A stretch of DNA of 64,000 bases from Symbiodinium microadriaticum (Eukaryota; Sar; Dinophyceae; Suessiales; Symbiodiniaceae). Position 1 is the stretch's first letter. Each line of letters begins with the position of its first letter. The notes beneath the pieces are model-generated. The model did no database searches. It worked only from the letters and a program-made list of their open reading frames with translations, and was not told the DNA's origin. The position numbers and the translations under genes were made by a program. The stretch is taken from positions 1 through 64,000 of the forward strand of contig LSRX01000418.1 of assembly GCA_001939145.1 (NCBI GenBank), given 5' to 3'. This document shows positions 53,709-63,853 of this stretch, one piece after another.

Positions 53709-54023
53709 TCACAACTGCACGGCCTCTTTGGCAGACAGCCGCGGCACCGGCTCCTTGTTCCAATCGACAAATCTCTGGCATATCGATGTATGTTGCTTCG
53801 GATCGAAATCGGTTTGCTCATTTTCTGATCTGATACAGATGTTACCATTGTCGTTGTTGATATTTTTTACATGTTTCCTATTTCTTGCATCCCTGCATTG
53901 TGAATTTGGTTCAGCGTTGTTGTCAGTCTTCCTAGACTCTGCACGAACTGGTGAATGATTCCTCTTAGTTGGGTCGTCTGTTCTATTTACGCATTGGCCT
54001 AGAAATTTCCTTGTGCGGCTCAC
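53709..54023 (-). CDS. Unassigned 104-codon frame, possible terminal exon
   Basis: The last twenty or so codons (RFVDWNKEPVPRLSAKEAVQ) mostly end in G or C and run to TGA. The earlier part is Asn/Asp/Arg-rich and may be intronic. The opposite strand would encode a hydrophobic peptide. Confidence 0.3.
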   Translation of the reverse strand: MSRTRKFLGQCVNRTDDPTKRNHSPVRAESRKTDNNAEPNSQCRDARNRKHVKNINNDNGNICIRSENEQTDFDPKQHTSICQRFVDWNKEPVPRLSAKEAVQL

Positions 54024-54550
54024 GAGCCCAGGTTTTGTGGCTTATTGGGTTCGATTTCGGAAACACGAGTTGAAACCTGGACCAGGACCTTGTAAAACCC
54101 AAAGAGCCCCTAAACTCCAAATCGAAATGGAGATCCGAAAGCGCCTTGGTACTCGCAACCTCCCGAAGCCCCAAGTTGACCGTTGCAATCGAAAGCCGAA
54201 CAGGTTATCCTTCCATCCCACCCCATGCCGGCTGCGAGCTGCCTGTGACCACCAGGCTGGCGGCGAATCCAAGTCTACTAAAGCCATACCTTGGGACGAG
54301 GATTCGCGTTGATGGCATTGGTTGGAGGATGGGCATTTGAGACCACAGCTGCGCATTCCGATTGAAACTGAATTATGCCCGAGGTTGACGCTTCCTGAAG
54401 CCAAAGACTGTTCTGATGTTGCCGAGATGCGCACCGGATACTTGAAAGCATGGTTGGCTTCATGCGACCTCGCTTTCAGGGATCGTCATTCACCCGAAAA
54501 TTTCGAGATTCCAAATCCTAAACCCGTATTCCTAGACCCGATAGCCTAGG
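54010..54550. other. Repeat-free block, open on several frames
   Basis: Two plus frames (54,013-54,312 and 54,322-54,549) and one minus frame (54,042-54,434) are open and protein-like; no domain. Likely contains coding sequence, but strand and boundaries cannot be fixed. Confidence 0.3.
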
Positions 54551-54675
54551 ACCTAGGACCTAGTCCCTTCTGCAAAACGAAATACCTTGCAGAAACTACT
54601 TCCTCACCCCTTCCTAAATATCGCCTTCGTTGACGGAACAAGGGATCCTCGGCCCATTGAACCTCCAAGCCTTTA

Positions 54676-54860
54676 AAGCCACATAAAGCTACCAAATACC
54701 TCAAAGGTAAGGGGCCCCTTACCCTGCCTTTTTAAAACCACATAAAGCTACCAGATACCTCAAAGGTAAGGGGCCCCTTACCCTGCCTTTTAAAGCCACA
54801 TAAAGCTACCAGATACCTCAAAGCCTAAACCCTAAACCCTAAACCCAAAGGTAAGGGGCC
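54676..54860. repeat. Three 57-58 bp tandem units with an 18-bp palindrome
   Basis: AAAGCCACATAAAGCTACCA starts units at 54,676, 54,733 and 54,791. Units one and two contain the perfect palindrome GGTAAGGGGCCCCTTACC (54,706-54,723 and 54,765-54,782). In unit three the site is split by telomere-type sequence. Confidence 0.92.
54819..54850. repeat. Telomere-type insertion with 5-bp duplication
   Basis: CAAAG (54,819) - about three CCTAAAC units (54,824-54,845) - CAAAG (54,846). The sibling units have a single CAAAG followed directly by GTAAGG, so they preserve the empty site. Confidence 0.8.
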
Positions 54861-54929
54861 CTGCCTCGCGTGGGTCACGTGGCCTTCGAGGAACTCCACG
54901 CCTGCGCACTCCTCGGCGCCAGCCGCGAG
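54856..54929 (+). CDS. Candidate 74-bp exon (first copy)
   Basis: GGTAAG|GG acceptor and CGCGAG|GCGCAG donor (GC type); 24 codons, about 21 ending in G or C: ALPRVGHVAFEELHACALL then GASRE. Its 5' end lies in the remains of the tandem palindrome. Family unknown. A second copy is at 57,918-57,991. Confidence 0.42.
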
Positions 54930-55009
54930 GCGCAGCAAGGCCAACATCAGGCTGCAAAGCATGCCTCGGAATACAAACATTTAACGAATGCCGTAGACTT
55001 TCATGATGT

Positions 55010-55014
55010 GTGTG

Positions 55015-55049
<35 letters not shown>

Positions 55050-55072
55050 GGAGAGAGAGAGAGAGAGAGATA
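55010..55072. repeat. (TA)n(GA)n microsatellite
   Basis: TGTGTATATATATATATATA then AGAGAGAGAGAGAGAGGGAG; identical in the second copy at 58,072-58,134. Confidence 0.95.
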
Positions 55073-55754
55073 AAGAGTAAATAAGGGCTGGAGGAGGTTT
55101 TGTGATCGGGATGTTTCAAAAAGTTCTCTATGGAGGTCATTGTACGGGTTGCGCAACTAAGGGTCTTTTTTTGGAAAGGGCCTTTGGAGGTCATGTGGGG
55201 CGTTAACTTGAGGATCAAGTGTTCACGATTTAACATTCCAAGACAACAGATCTAAAGCTTGAATAAGGATCGAACTTTTCAGAAGAACTCGTGTCTTCTA
55301 GCTTAAGGTTGAAAGCTCGGAGCTGCTTTGGAGGTTTTCGATTGGGATACAAGATGAGCGTTCTGCAATCCCTACTTCACAAAACTGAACCACAATCACG
55401 TAGGCAAGCTTTCAGCAGTTGAACCAACTTCCGGATCCTGTTTCATAATTCAAATGCCGAGGCACAAAAGCCGTGAACCACTATGGAACTCAGCAGCCTC
55501 CATGCTTGACACGCAGATAAAGCCTTCTTCTGAAGGCCATGTGATATCATTGTCGTTTCCTTGAGCCACAGCTGCAGAGCAAGGGCGAGGCCTCTGTGAC
55601 AATTTCCCGTCCGCCCCGCCCCCCCCCCCCAACAACAGTCAACTTGTTGACAATCCGAAACTTCAGAACCAACCGTTTTACCGTGAATCCCAACCCTCTT
55701 AAGCTCTGCATTGCGGCCGGAGGGCAAAACCACCAGTGTGCCTGAGACCCCGTT

Positions 55755-55994
55755 GTGAGCATCCTTCTTGAGCCGTCGGTCGACCCCAAAACATGCTCCG
55801 ACTCCGACCGCTGGTGCATGTGTGGCTTTGACCCGGTAATTAAGCCGGGTGACACTCCCTCAGTAGCACAGCCTCAGATTTTCCCATTTCGGTTTTTGAA
55901 CCTCAACACTCAGTGGAATGGGACTCTGCATGCCCTTTCAGGGTGGCAAGAGAACCTGAAATCTGAAAGGCCACCAAGCCCTGACACATATTGA
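55755..55994 (+). CDS. Unassigned 79-codon frame (first copy)
   Basis: Protein-like frame with DSDRWCMCGFDPVIKPGD and FPFRFLNLNTQWNGTLHAL, ending in TGA. No domain recognised; no clear splice sites. Second copy at 58,817-59,056. Confidence 0.3.
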   Translation: MSILLEPSVDPKTCSDSDRWCMCGFDPVIKPGDTPSVAQPQIFPFRFLNLNTQWNGTLHALSGWQENLKSERPPSPDTY

Positions 55995-56254
55995 AGAGAT
56001 CAGATCGAGGCTGCAAGGTTCCCGGGTTGAGGGCTTGGGCCACAAAGCAGTTGCTGTCTGGGGCTTTAGGGCTCAAGCTTATTATGGGTTTAGGGTTGTG
56101 GGCTCAGGGTATGGTCTGTCAATCATTGCCGATTTGCTTTGGGAGTGCTCCCCGCAGCTTTTCTGCATCGCGCGCCTGGGCTCCACATGGTTTCTGCTGG
56201 CACGGAGGCCGCGCTGAGCCAGAGGGGAAGCAAGCTCGTGAAGTTTATGCCATG

Positions 56255-56375
56255 CCTGGAGCTTCATGAATAGTGAAAAGTTATAGGTAGGTTTACAAGT
56301 AGGATGACTATAGCTATGGCCTATACTCATTAGGGGACTTATGATTCCACTTAGAACGACCCATGAACCTCCAAG
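56255..56375. mobile_element. Inverted-repeat element, family F1 (degenerate)
   Basis: Left end CCTGGAGCTTCATGAATAG is diverged; right end CGACCCATGAACCTCCAAG is intact. Also present in the second copy at 59,317-59,437. Confidence 0.65.
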
Positions 56376-56721
56376 ACCTAGGCTCAACTATGCAATCCCC
56401 CCTTGCTCTGCACTTTCACAGCCCTATGGGAGTACACGAACCAGGGTTTTCCAGTCTTTGGTATTGCTGGGCTGACAACGGAGGATATCACACTTCCACA
56501 GACAACCACTGTCGCACTTTTTCGTACAAAAATAAGAGCCTAAACCCTAAACTGCGCCGAGTCCAAACTTATCCTCGCAACGATGACTCATGGCAAAATG
56601 TCACAATTTCACTTGACTGGAGTCCTATGCTAGCACCTCTTATACAGCTTTTAGATCCCTCTGACTTCTACATCCGTAAGACCTTAAACCCGAAGCTGCG
56701 GCTCCTGAATCGCTTGGGACC

Positions 56722-56844
56722 CGGGTTCCCTGGTTCTTAGTAGGGGAATAGGGGAATGGATCCCTATGATAGTCCCTTATAGGTCCCCTATGGTAGTCCC
56801 AAAAATCCATTCCTCCATTCCCTAGTAAGAATCAGGGACCCTGG
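56722..56844. mobile_element. Inverted-repeat element, family F5 (full copy)
   Basis: CGGGTTCCCTGGTTCTTAGT and its counterpart TAAGAATCAGGGACCCTGG flank the shared GGGGAATGGATCCC / CCATTCCTCCATTCCC arms. Second copy at 59,784-59,906. Confidence 0.8.
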
Positions 56845-57083
56845 TTCATATTCCTCCTGAGGCTCTGGATGGGCTGCTGTTGGCTTCGCCGCGCGTCCAG
56901 GGGACATGGAGCTAAGGAGGCCTTCGCTTCTATGAGTCCTTTAGGATCTGGACGGTTAAGGTTTAGGTAAAACTGACATGGGGATCTCAAGTGGAACGCA
57001 TGAGAGGCGACAGCTGCTGCACTGCATACCAGTACGGAAGCAAGCTGAAACAGAACACATGAACCAACAAGGGACCTGTGAGC

Positions 57084-57084
<1 letters not shown>

Positions 57085-57137
<53 letters not shown>

Positions 57138-57182
57138 CGACGGACGGACGGACGGACGGAGAGACGGACCGACGGACAGGCA
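57085..57182. repeat. (CAGA)n then (CGGA)n microsatellite
   Basis: About thirteen CAGA and seven GACG units; responsible for several long artificial Thr-Asp-Arg or Val-Cys-Leu-Ser frames. Also in the second copy. Confidence 0.95.
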
Positions 57183-57529
57183 TACAGACAAACAAGCACA
57201 AACAAAAACCAAAGACACACACCCACACACCTAGACACAGAGACACACGCACACACACCCCTCCACGGAAAGCTTCGAACCCTCTTTAGGCCACGCCATG
57301 CAAAACATGCAAGGGCATCGAAAGACTGAGCAAGCATGGGCATCAATCGCCAGCGGCAATCACAAGAAAATCGTCCTTGCAACCACGTCGGCATGCACTA
57401 TACGGCATGTGCCGATTATGCGTGGGCGGGCTTATTGCCTCTGATCTAGATGATGTCAATGTATTGTATATATGTGTTGCTGCACATGCTCCTGTGCATA
57501 TCATTTATCTGGCCATAAGAACCTTAATC

Positions 57530-57860
57530 CCTAATCCCTAAACCCTAAACCCTAAACCTTAAACCCTAAATCCTAAACCCTGAACCCTAAACCTTAAACC
57601 CAAATTACTGAACCCCAAGATTTCGGCACCCGGCCGATCTGCAGATCGAGCTGCGGAGGAGGGGAGGCCCCCAAAACCCGTGGCTTCGGCTGCTGCTCTC
57701 TGGGTTAGAGCTCAGTCTTCTTCTTCTTCTTCTCCTTCTTCCTTGGTCTGGGAGACTAGTGTGACTTCTAGGATTCTAGGAATTTTTTTCCCTCCCACTT
57801 AGCCAGGGTTTAGGGTTTAGGATTCTAGGATTTAGGACTGAGGGTTTTGGGTTTGGGCTT
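57530..57860. other. CCCTAAA, island, TTTAGGG at the end of copy one
   Basis: CCCTAAA array at 57,530-57,605, GC-rich island with (TTC)n at 57,715-57,740, TTTAGGG at 57,803-57,830. On the minus strand the TTC tract could encode a Lys- or Glu-rich tail ending in a stop, but copy two lacks part of it. Confidence 0.5.
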
Positions 57861-57861
57861 N
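57861..57861. other. Single N at the junction of the duplicated blocks
   Basis: One unknown base exactly between TTTGGGCTT, the end of copy one, and ATAAAGCTACC, the start of copy two. Confidence 1.
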
Positions 57862-58076
57862 ATAAAGCTACCAGATACCTCAAAGCCTAAACCCTAAACC
57901 CTAAACCCAAAGGTAAGGGGCCCTGCCTCGCGTGGGTCACGTGGCCTTCGAGGAACTCCACGCCTGCGCACTCCTCGGCGCCAGCCGCGAGGCGCAGCAA
58001 GGCCAACATCAGGCTGCAAAGCATGCCTCGGAATACAAACATTTAACGAATGCCGTAGACTTTCATGATGTGTGTG

Positions 58077-58111
<35 letters not shown>

Positions 58112-60145
58112 GGAGAGAGAGAGAGAGAGAGATAAAGAGTAAATAAGGGCTGGAGGAGGTTTTGTGATCGGGATGTTTCAAAAAGTTCTCTATGGAGGTC
58201 ATTGTACGGGTTGCGCAACTAAGGGTCTTTTTTTGGAAAGGGCCTTTGGAGGTCATGTGGGGCGTTAACTTGAGGATCAAGTGTTCACGATTTAACATTC
58301 CAAGACAACAGATCTAAAGCTTGAATAAGGATCGAACTTTTCAGAAGAACTCGTGTCTTCTAGCTTAAGGTTGAAAGCTCGGAGCTGCTTTGGAGGTTTT
58401 CGATTGGGATACAAGATGAGCGTTCTGCAATCCCTACTTCACAAAACTGAACCACAATCACGTAGGCAAGCTTTCAGCAGTTGAACCAACTTCCGGATCC
58501 TGTTTCATAATTCAAATGCCGAGGCACAAAAGCCGTGAACCACTATGGAACTCAGCAGCCTCCATGCTTGACACGCAGATAAAGCCTTCTTCTGAAGGCC
58601 ATGTGATATCATTGTCGTTTCCTTGAGCCACAGCTGCAGAGCAAGGGCGAGGCCTCTGTGACAATTTCCCGTCCGCCCCGCCCCCCCCCCCCAACAACAG
58701 TCAACTTGTTGACAATCCGAAACTTCAGAACCAACCGTTTTACCGTGAATCCCAACCCTCTTAAGCTCTGCATTGCGGCCGGAGGGCAAAACCACCAGTG
58801 TGCCTGAGACCCCGTTGTGAGCATCCTTCTTGAGCCGTCGGTCGACCCCAAAACATGCTCCGACTCCGACCGCTGGTGCATGTGTGGCTTTGACCCGGTA
58901 ATTAAGCCGGGTGACACTCCCTCAGTAGCACAGCCTCAGATTTTCCCATTTCGGTTTTTGAACCTCAACACTCAGTGGAATGGGACTCTGCATGCCCTTT
59001 CAGGGTGGCAAGAGAACCTGAAATCTGAAAGGCCACCAAGCCCTGACACATATTGAAGAGATCAGATCGAGGCTGCAAGGTTCCCGGGTTGAGGGCTTGG
59101 GCCACAAAGCAGTTGCTGTCTGGGGCTTTAGGGCTCAAGCTTATTATGGGTTTAGGGTTGTGGGCTCAGGGTATGGTCTGTCAATCATTGCCGATTTGCT
59201 TTGGGAGTGCTCCCCGCAGCTTTTCTGCATCGCGCGCCTGGGCTCCACATGGTTTCTGCTGGCACGGAGGCCGCGCTGAGCCAGAGGGGAAGCAAGCTCG
59301 TGAAGTTTATGCCATGCCTGGAGCTTCATGAATAGTGAAAAGTTATAGGTAGGTTTACAAGTAGGATGACTATAGCTATGGCCTATACTCATTAGGGGAC
59401 TTATGATTCCACTTAGAACGACCCATGAACCTCCAAGACCTAGGCTCAACTATGCAATCCCCCCTTGCTCTGCACTTTCACAGCCCTATGGGAGTACACG
59501 AACCAGGGTTTTCCAGTCTTTGGTATTGCTGGGCTGACAACGGAGGATATCACACTTCCACAGACAACCACTGTCGCACTTTTTCGTACAAAAATAAGAG
59601 CCTAAACCCTAAACTGCGCCGAGTCCAAACTTATCCTCGCAACGATGACTCATGGCAAAATGTCACAATTTCACTTGACTGGAGTCCTATGCTAGCACCT
59701 CTTATACAGCTTTTAGATCCCTCTGACTTCTACATCCGTAAGACCTTAAACCCGAAGCTGCGGCTCCTGAATCGCTTGGGACCCGGGTTCCCTGGTTCTT
59801 AGTAGGGGAATAGGGGAATGGATCCCTATGATAGTCCCTTATAGGTCCCCTATGGTAGTCCCAAAAATCCATTCCTCCATTCCCTAGTAAGAATCAGGGA
59901 CCCTGGTTCATATTCCTCCTGAGGCTCTGGATGGGCTGCTGTTGGCTTCGCCGCGCGTCCAGGGGACATGGAGCTAAGGAGGCCTTCGCTTCTATGAGTC
60001 CTTTAGGATCTGGACGGTTAAGGTTTAGGTAAAACTGACATGGGGATCTCAAGTGGAACGCATGAGAGGCGACAGCTGCTGCACTGCATACCAGTACGGA
60101 AGCAAGCTGAAACAGAACACATGAACCAACAAGGGACCTGTGAGC

Positions 60146-60199
<54 letters not shown>

Positions 60200-60866
60200 C
60201 GACGGACGGACGGACGGACGGAGAGACGGACCGACGGACAGGCATACAGACAAACAAGCACAAACAAAAACCAAAGACACACACCCACACACCTAGACAC
60301 AGAGACACACGCACACACACCCCTCCACGGAAAGCTTCGAACCCTCTTTAGGCCACGCCATGCAAAACATGCAAGGGCATCGAAAGACTGAGCAAGCATG
60401 GGCATCAATCGCCAGCGGCAATCACAAGAAAATCGTCCTTGCAACCACGTCGGCATGCACTATACGGCATGTGCCGATTATGCGTGGGCGGGCTTATTGC
60501 CTCTGATCTAGATGATGTCAATGTATTGTATATATGTGTTGCTGCACATGCTCCTGTGCATATCATTTATCTGGCCATAAGAACCTTAATCCCTAATCCC
60601 TAAACCCTAAACCCTAAACCTTAAACCCTAAATCCTAAACCCTGAACCCTAAACCTTAAACCCAAATTACTGAACCCCAAGATTTCGGCACCCGGCCGAT
60701 CTGCAGATCGAGCTGCGGAGGAGGGGAGGCCCCCAAAACCCGTGGCTTCGGCTGCTGCTCTCTGGGTTAGAGCTCAGTCTTCTTCTTCTTCTTTTCCCTC
60801 CCACTTAGCCAGGGTTTAGGGTTTAGGATTCTAGGATTTAGGACTGAGGGTTTTGGGTTTGGGCTT
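57862..60866. repeat. 3.0-kb block, second copy
   Basis: Same sequence as 54,800-57,860 apart from the deletion; continues into new sequence after TTTGGGCTT at 60,866. Confidence 0.95.
57918..57991 (+). CDS. Candidate 74-bp exon (second copy)
   Basis: Identical to 54,856-54,929. If the duplication is an assembly artefact, only one of the two exists. Confidence 0.3.
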
Positions 60867-60918
60867 TAGGAATTTCATGGCTGGGGGCTTGGGGTGCATG
60901 GCTCTCCGCTCCACCTAC

Positions 60919-60954
60919 CCTGTGCGATGGGCTGCCCGGACATGTGCAGGAGGC
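60919..60954 (-). CDS. Candidate 36-bp micro-exon
   Basis: AAAGAG|GC acceptor and CACAGG|GTAGGT donor; reads LLHMSGQPIAQ with 10 of 11 codons ending in G or C. A plus-strand reading (ALRSTYPVRWAARTCAGG after ATG) resembles a mitochondrial leader and is an alternative. Confidence 0.3.
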
Positions 60955-61671
60955 CTCTTTAACTCTTCAAGTGTAGGGTTAACCTCGGTCCTACTTCGTA
61001 CTTCCTTCGATCATCTTCGAACTCACAGAGAAACCACAAGTTGAAACCAAGTAGGTTTCTCCACACTTGAGATTGAAAATGCACAGAAGACGCCCGATTG
61101 TCCCGAAATATCAGAAGGACCTGAACCTGACCGGCCAAAACATGTAAAGAGCCTCAGCTTCAAAAATCCTAAACCCTAAACCCCTAAACCCCTAAACCAA
61201 GCCTCAACTCTGAACCCCACTTTCCTGCTTTCGATGCGTGGGTCTACGGGTAGACCATGGTTCTACTTTCAACCACACAGACGCACTTTCAGAGTAGAAC
61301 TCAAAAGACCACAATGACAAACCCACGAGGATCTCGCAGTTCAGTGTGAAGCACCCTGTAGAAACATCCCTAATTCTGCCCCAAATATGTGTTTTTGCTT
61401 TTGGTTTCTGGTGTTTTCAACCATATTGCAAGCAAGCTGCGGGCGGGGGATAGCCTGCACATCTGCATGACTCATGAACACTCAATACTGACTTCCAGTG
61501 AACTCCCCATCGTTGCAGGCACGGGTCCTCTCTAAGTCTTTTTAGAGGATCATAGGAATCAGCAAACGACTGTAAGAGCCTCCCTCCAGCAGTTCCCGTT
61601 GAGCCACCCGATCGGTCGTTCGACAGCGCCCTTCTGACGGATGTGCGGCGGAACTACAGCTCTGGCTTACA

Positions 61672-62126
61672 ATGCTTCCAGTTATAGTCTACTTACCGCC
61701 AGTAGTACTGAATGCAAACAGTCTTGCTACAGTTTTTGGTTTGCGACGTGCTCCTCTAATTGAACCCAATGAAGTGGGAGTTGCACGGTTCGCGAACACG
61801 GGTCTTGCAGTCTTGCAGCGACGGCTGCCCTTGCCATGGAAAACACCAACAGTCCCAATCCAACCACAGAAACCTCCCCTGCAAAGCCTGTCTGCGCAGA
61901 TCCTTTCTACAACCAAACACCTCACAATCTGCACCGTAATGTGAGGGCTCCCGGCCCTCAGATCCTGTTTGCACCAAGTCCACTACCGGTCCTTAACCCC
62001 GAACCCTGCGTTGGCCTGTGCCTTGAACCCAACTCTGCAAGACCCCCAACCGTAACTCTAAGCTCGAAGTTTGTAAGCAATATAAACCATAAGCCCTACA
62101 TCCGAAGCTTAAGCTCTAAACCCTAA
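61672..62126 (+). other. Two overlapping plus-strand open frames, unassigned
   Basis: 61,672-61,944 (90 codons, starting LPVIVYLPPVVLNANSL) and 61,836-62,126 (96 codons, Pro/Asn-rich) overlap in different phases. No domain; the later part runs into CCCTAAA repeats. Confidence 0.25.
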
Positions 62127-62202
62127 ACTCTAAACTTAGGCCCTAAACCTTAAACGCTCAAAAACCCTAAGCTCCCCAAAAGCAACAAACATCGATCCCC
62201 AC

Positions 62203-62253
62203 CTTGCTCCGGAGAGCTTCCAGCTTCCTCTCATACTCCTTGTTCTCCTCAGC
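62203..62253 (-). CDS. Candidate 51-bp charged coiled-coil exon
   Basis: GACAGCCAG|GCT acceptor and AGCAAG|GTGGGG donor frame 17 codons, AEENKEYERKLEALRSK, in phase 0. An earlier AG at 62,274 would add VDPDSQ. The charge pattern suggests a helix; a resemblance to the Hsp70 lid helix is too short to use. CCCTAAA left, TTTAGGG right (62,276). Confidence 0.45.
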
Positions 62254-62544
62254 CTGGCTGTCAGGATCCACGGCTTAGGGTTTAGGCTTTGCTTCAAGGG
62301 GTTCAGAGGTTTGGGTTGATGTGTTTGGGGGTGTTTAGGGTTTCGGGTTTAGTTTGAAGCTTTGGGAGTCTTTCTGAGCCTTGTGTGAACCCTTTAGCCC
62401 TCAACACTTAAAACGCAGGTTGCAGGGCTCAGGGCTAAAACGCACTATTTAGGCTTCAGGCTTCGTTCCGGAGACAGGGGTATCATAAAAGACTTGCTAC
62501 TCTGGACACCAGGATCAGCTTTAGGGATCTAGGGTTTTGGGCTT

Positions 62545-62715
62545 AAGGCTCACTAAACCCCTAAACCCTTTTGCATCCAGGACTCTCGCAACCAGCCCCC
62601 CTAAACCCTAAACCCTAAACCCCTAAACCCCTAAAGCCCTAAAACCCTAAACCCCTCAACCCTAAACCCCTAAACCCCTCAACCCTTAACCCCTAAAACT
62701 CCTCAACCCTAAACC
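62545..62715. repeat. (CCCTAAA)n array
   Basis: About twenty units, many CCCCTAAA. Confidence 0.9.
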
Positions 62716-62730
62716 CTCAGTTCTTCACAG

Positions 62731-62775
62731 ATGCCGCCCGAGATTCAGACTCAGAGCCTCCTTCCGGACCTCCCG
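62731..62775 (+). CDS. Candidate 45-bp exon
   Basis: CAGTTCTTCACAG|ATG acceptor and CTCCCG|GTAAAC donor; 15 codons, MPPEIQTQSLLPDLP, 12 ending in G or C. Exactly between a CCCTAAA and a TTTAGGG array. A minus-strand exon (PEGGSESESRAAS) with AG|GT and GCATCT|GTGAAG is the alternative. Confidence 0.35.
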
Positions 62776-62799
62776 GTAAACCCGGCCCTTCTTCGGAAG

Positions 62800-62935
62800 G
62801 GTTTTTTAGGGCTTTAGGGTTTTAGGGTTTTTTTGGTGGTTTTAGGGTTTTTGGGGGTTTAAGGGTTTTAGGGTTTAGGGCTTAAGGGTTTGGGGTTCAG
62901 GGTTTTAGGGCTTAGTTAGGGCTTAGGAACCCTAT
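62800..62935. repeat. (TTTAGGG)n array
   Basis: About fifteen units with TTTTAGGG variants, opposite to 62,545-62,715. Confidence 0.9.
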
Positions 62936-63127
62936 GTCTACTAGAGATCCCTATTTTATGCTAGCTTACACTACGTACACTTTTAAGGAAACCACACTAG
63001 TCATGATCGACCGCTATAATGCCCCTCGACCCGAACCCTACCAGGCTTTCCGAGCCCCAAGCTTTTGACCCCAAGTCCCATACCCTAAACCCTAAACCCT
63101 AAACCCTATCAAAGCCCATCCTTGGAG

Positions 63128-63239
63128 GAGAGAGGATGTACAGAAGCAAGGTTACAACAACGTGAAGATGAACTTGTCAGAAACTTTGGCCCTGGTGATA
63201 GGGGTTATAGGGCACAGATACAAGTCCTTTAAACATTGA
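63128..63239 (+). CDS. Candidate 3'-terminal exon
   Basis: CTTGGAG|G acceptor; 37 codons to TGA with VQKQGYNNVKMNLSETLALV and IGVIGHRYKSFKH, a hydrophobic stretch followed by a basic end. The minus strand is broken by stops. Family unknown. Confidence 0.4.
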
Positions 63240-63269
63240 AGCGGCAGTAGACCATTGACTCCCCTTGCA

Positions 63270-63385
63270 AAAAACCCTAAACCCCTAAGCCCGAAACCCT
63301 AACCCCTAATACCCCTCTCTAACCCTAAACCCTAAACCCGAAACCCTAAACCCCTAATACCTCTAATGCCTCTAAACCCTAATCC
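63270..63385. repeat. CCCTAAA block
   Basis: About twelve degenerate units (CCCTAATACC, CCGAAACCC). Confidence 0.85.
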
Positions 63386-63430
63386 CGCCTGTACCCCTCA
63401 AAAAAAAACATCAAAACCCCCCATCCTGAC

Positions 63431-63457
63431 CTTCGGATCCGGCCGGTCCGCTTTGGC
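63431..63457 (-). CDS. Candidate 27-bp micro-exon
   Basis: GGCTAG|GCC and CCGAAG|GTCAGG enclose AKADRPDPK in phase 0, on the strand and in the phase of 62,203-62,253 downstream. CCCTAAA left, TTTAGGG right (63,480). Confidence 0.3.
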
Positions 63458-63853
63458 CTAGCCCGGTTCAGCGCATGGGCTTTAGGGATGTAAGGGTTTA
63501 GGGTTTGGGGGTTCGATGGTTTAGGTAGGAAATGTAGGTCTTTAGGATTTAGTAATTTTAGTAATCCCTAAAAGTCTGGGGCTTTTAGGGGGTTTGGGGC
63601 TTAAGGCTTTACGGCTTTTGTGCTAAACTTCATGGCTTCTCACAGTTCAACGCATGGGATCAGGGTTTGGGACTGGCGGGCTTTCGTCGTGGGGTTTCGG
63701 GTCCGGACAGAAGAGTAATTCCAAACACATTAGGGTTCAGGCCATCCTCATAGCTGCACGGCTACTTCTTATGTGTCCGGCGGCCGGGCAGTTGTGATAG
63801 CCTATGTCAGCGTAGGTGGTGATCAAGACAATGCAATCCTGTTGTCAGGGGTG

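Larger units (their letters stand above)
54800..57860. repeat. 3.06-kb block, first copy
   Basis: Repeated at 57,862-60,866 with an offset of exactly 3,062 up to about 57,735. The only large difference I see is a segment of roughly 56 bp (around 57,733-57,790) absent from the second copy. The copies meet at a single N. Confidence 0.95.

Noticed and set aside
56832-57394. Long frames rich in Thr-Asp-Arg or Val-Cys-Leu-Ser
   Set aside because: Products of the (CAGA)n/(CGGA)n microsatellite; the same holds for the second copy.
62203-62273. Hsp70 lid helix (Q-A-E ... E-Y-E-x-K)
   Set aside because: Only about six positions agree, in a helix of common composition; no other Hsp70 exon was found nearby.
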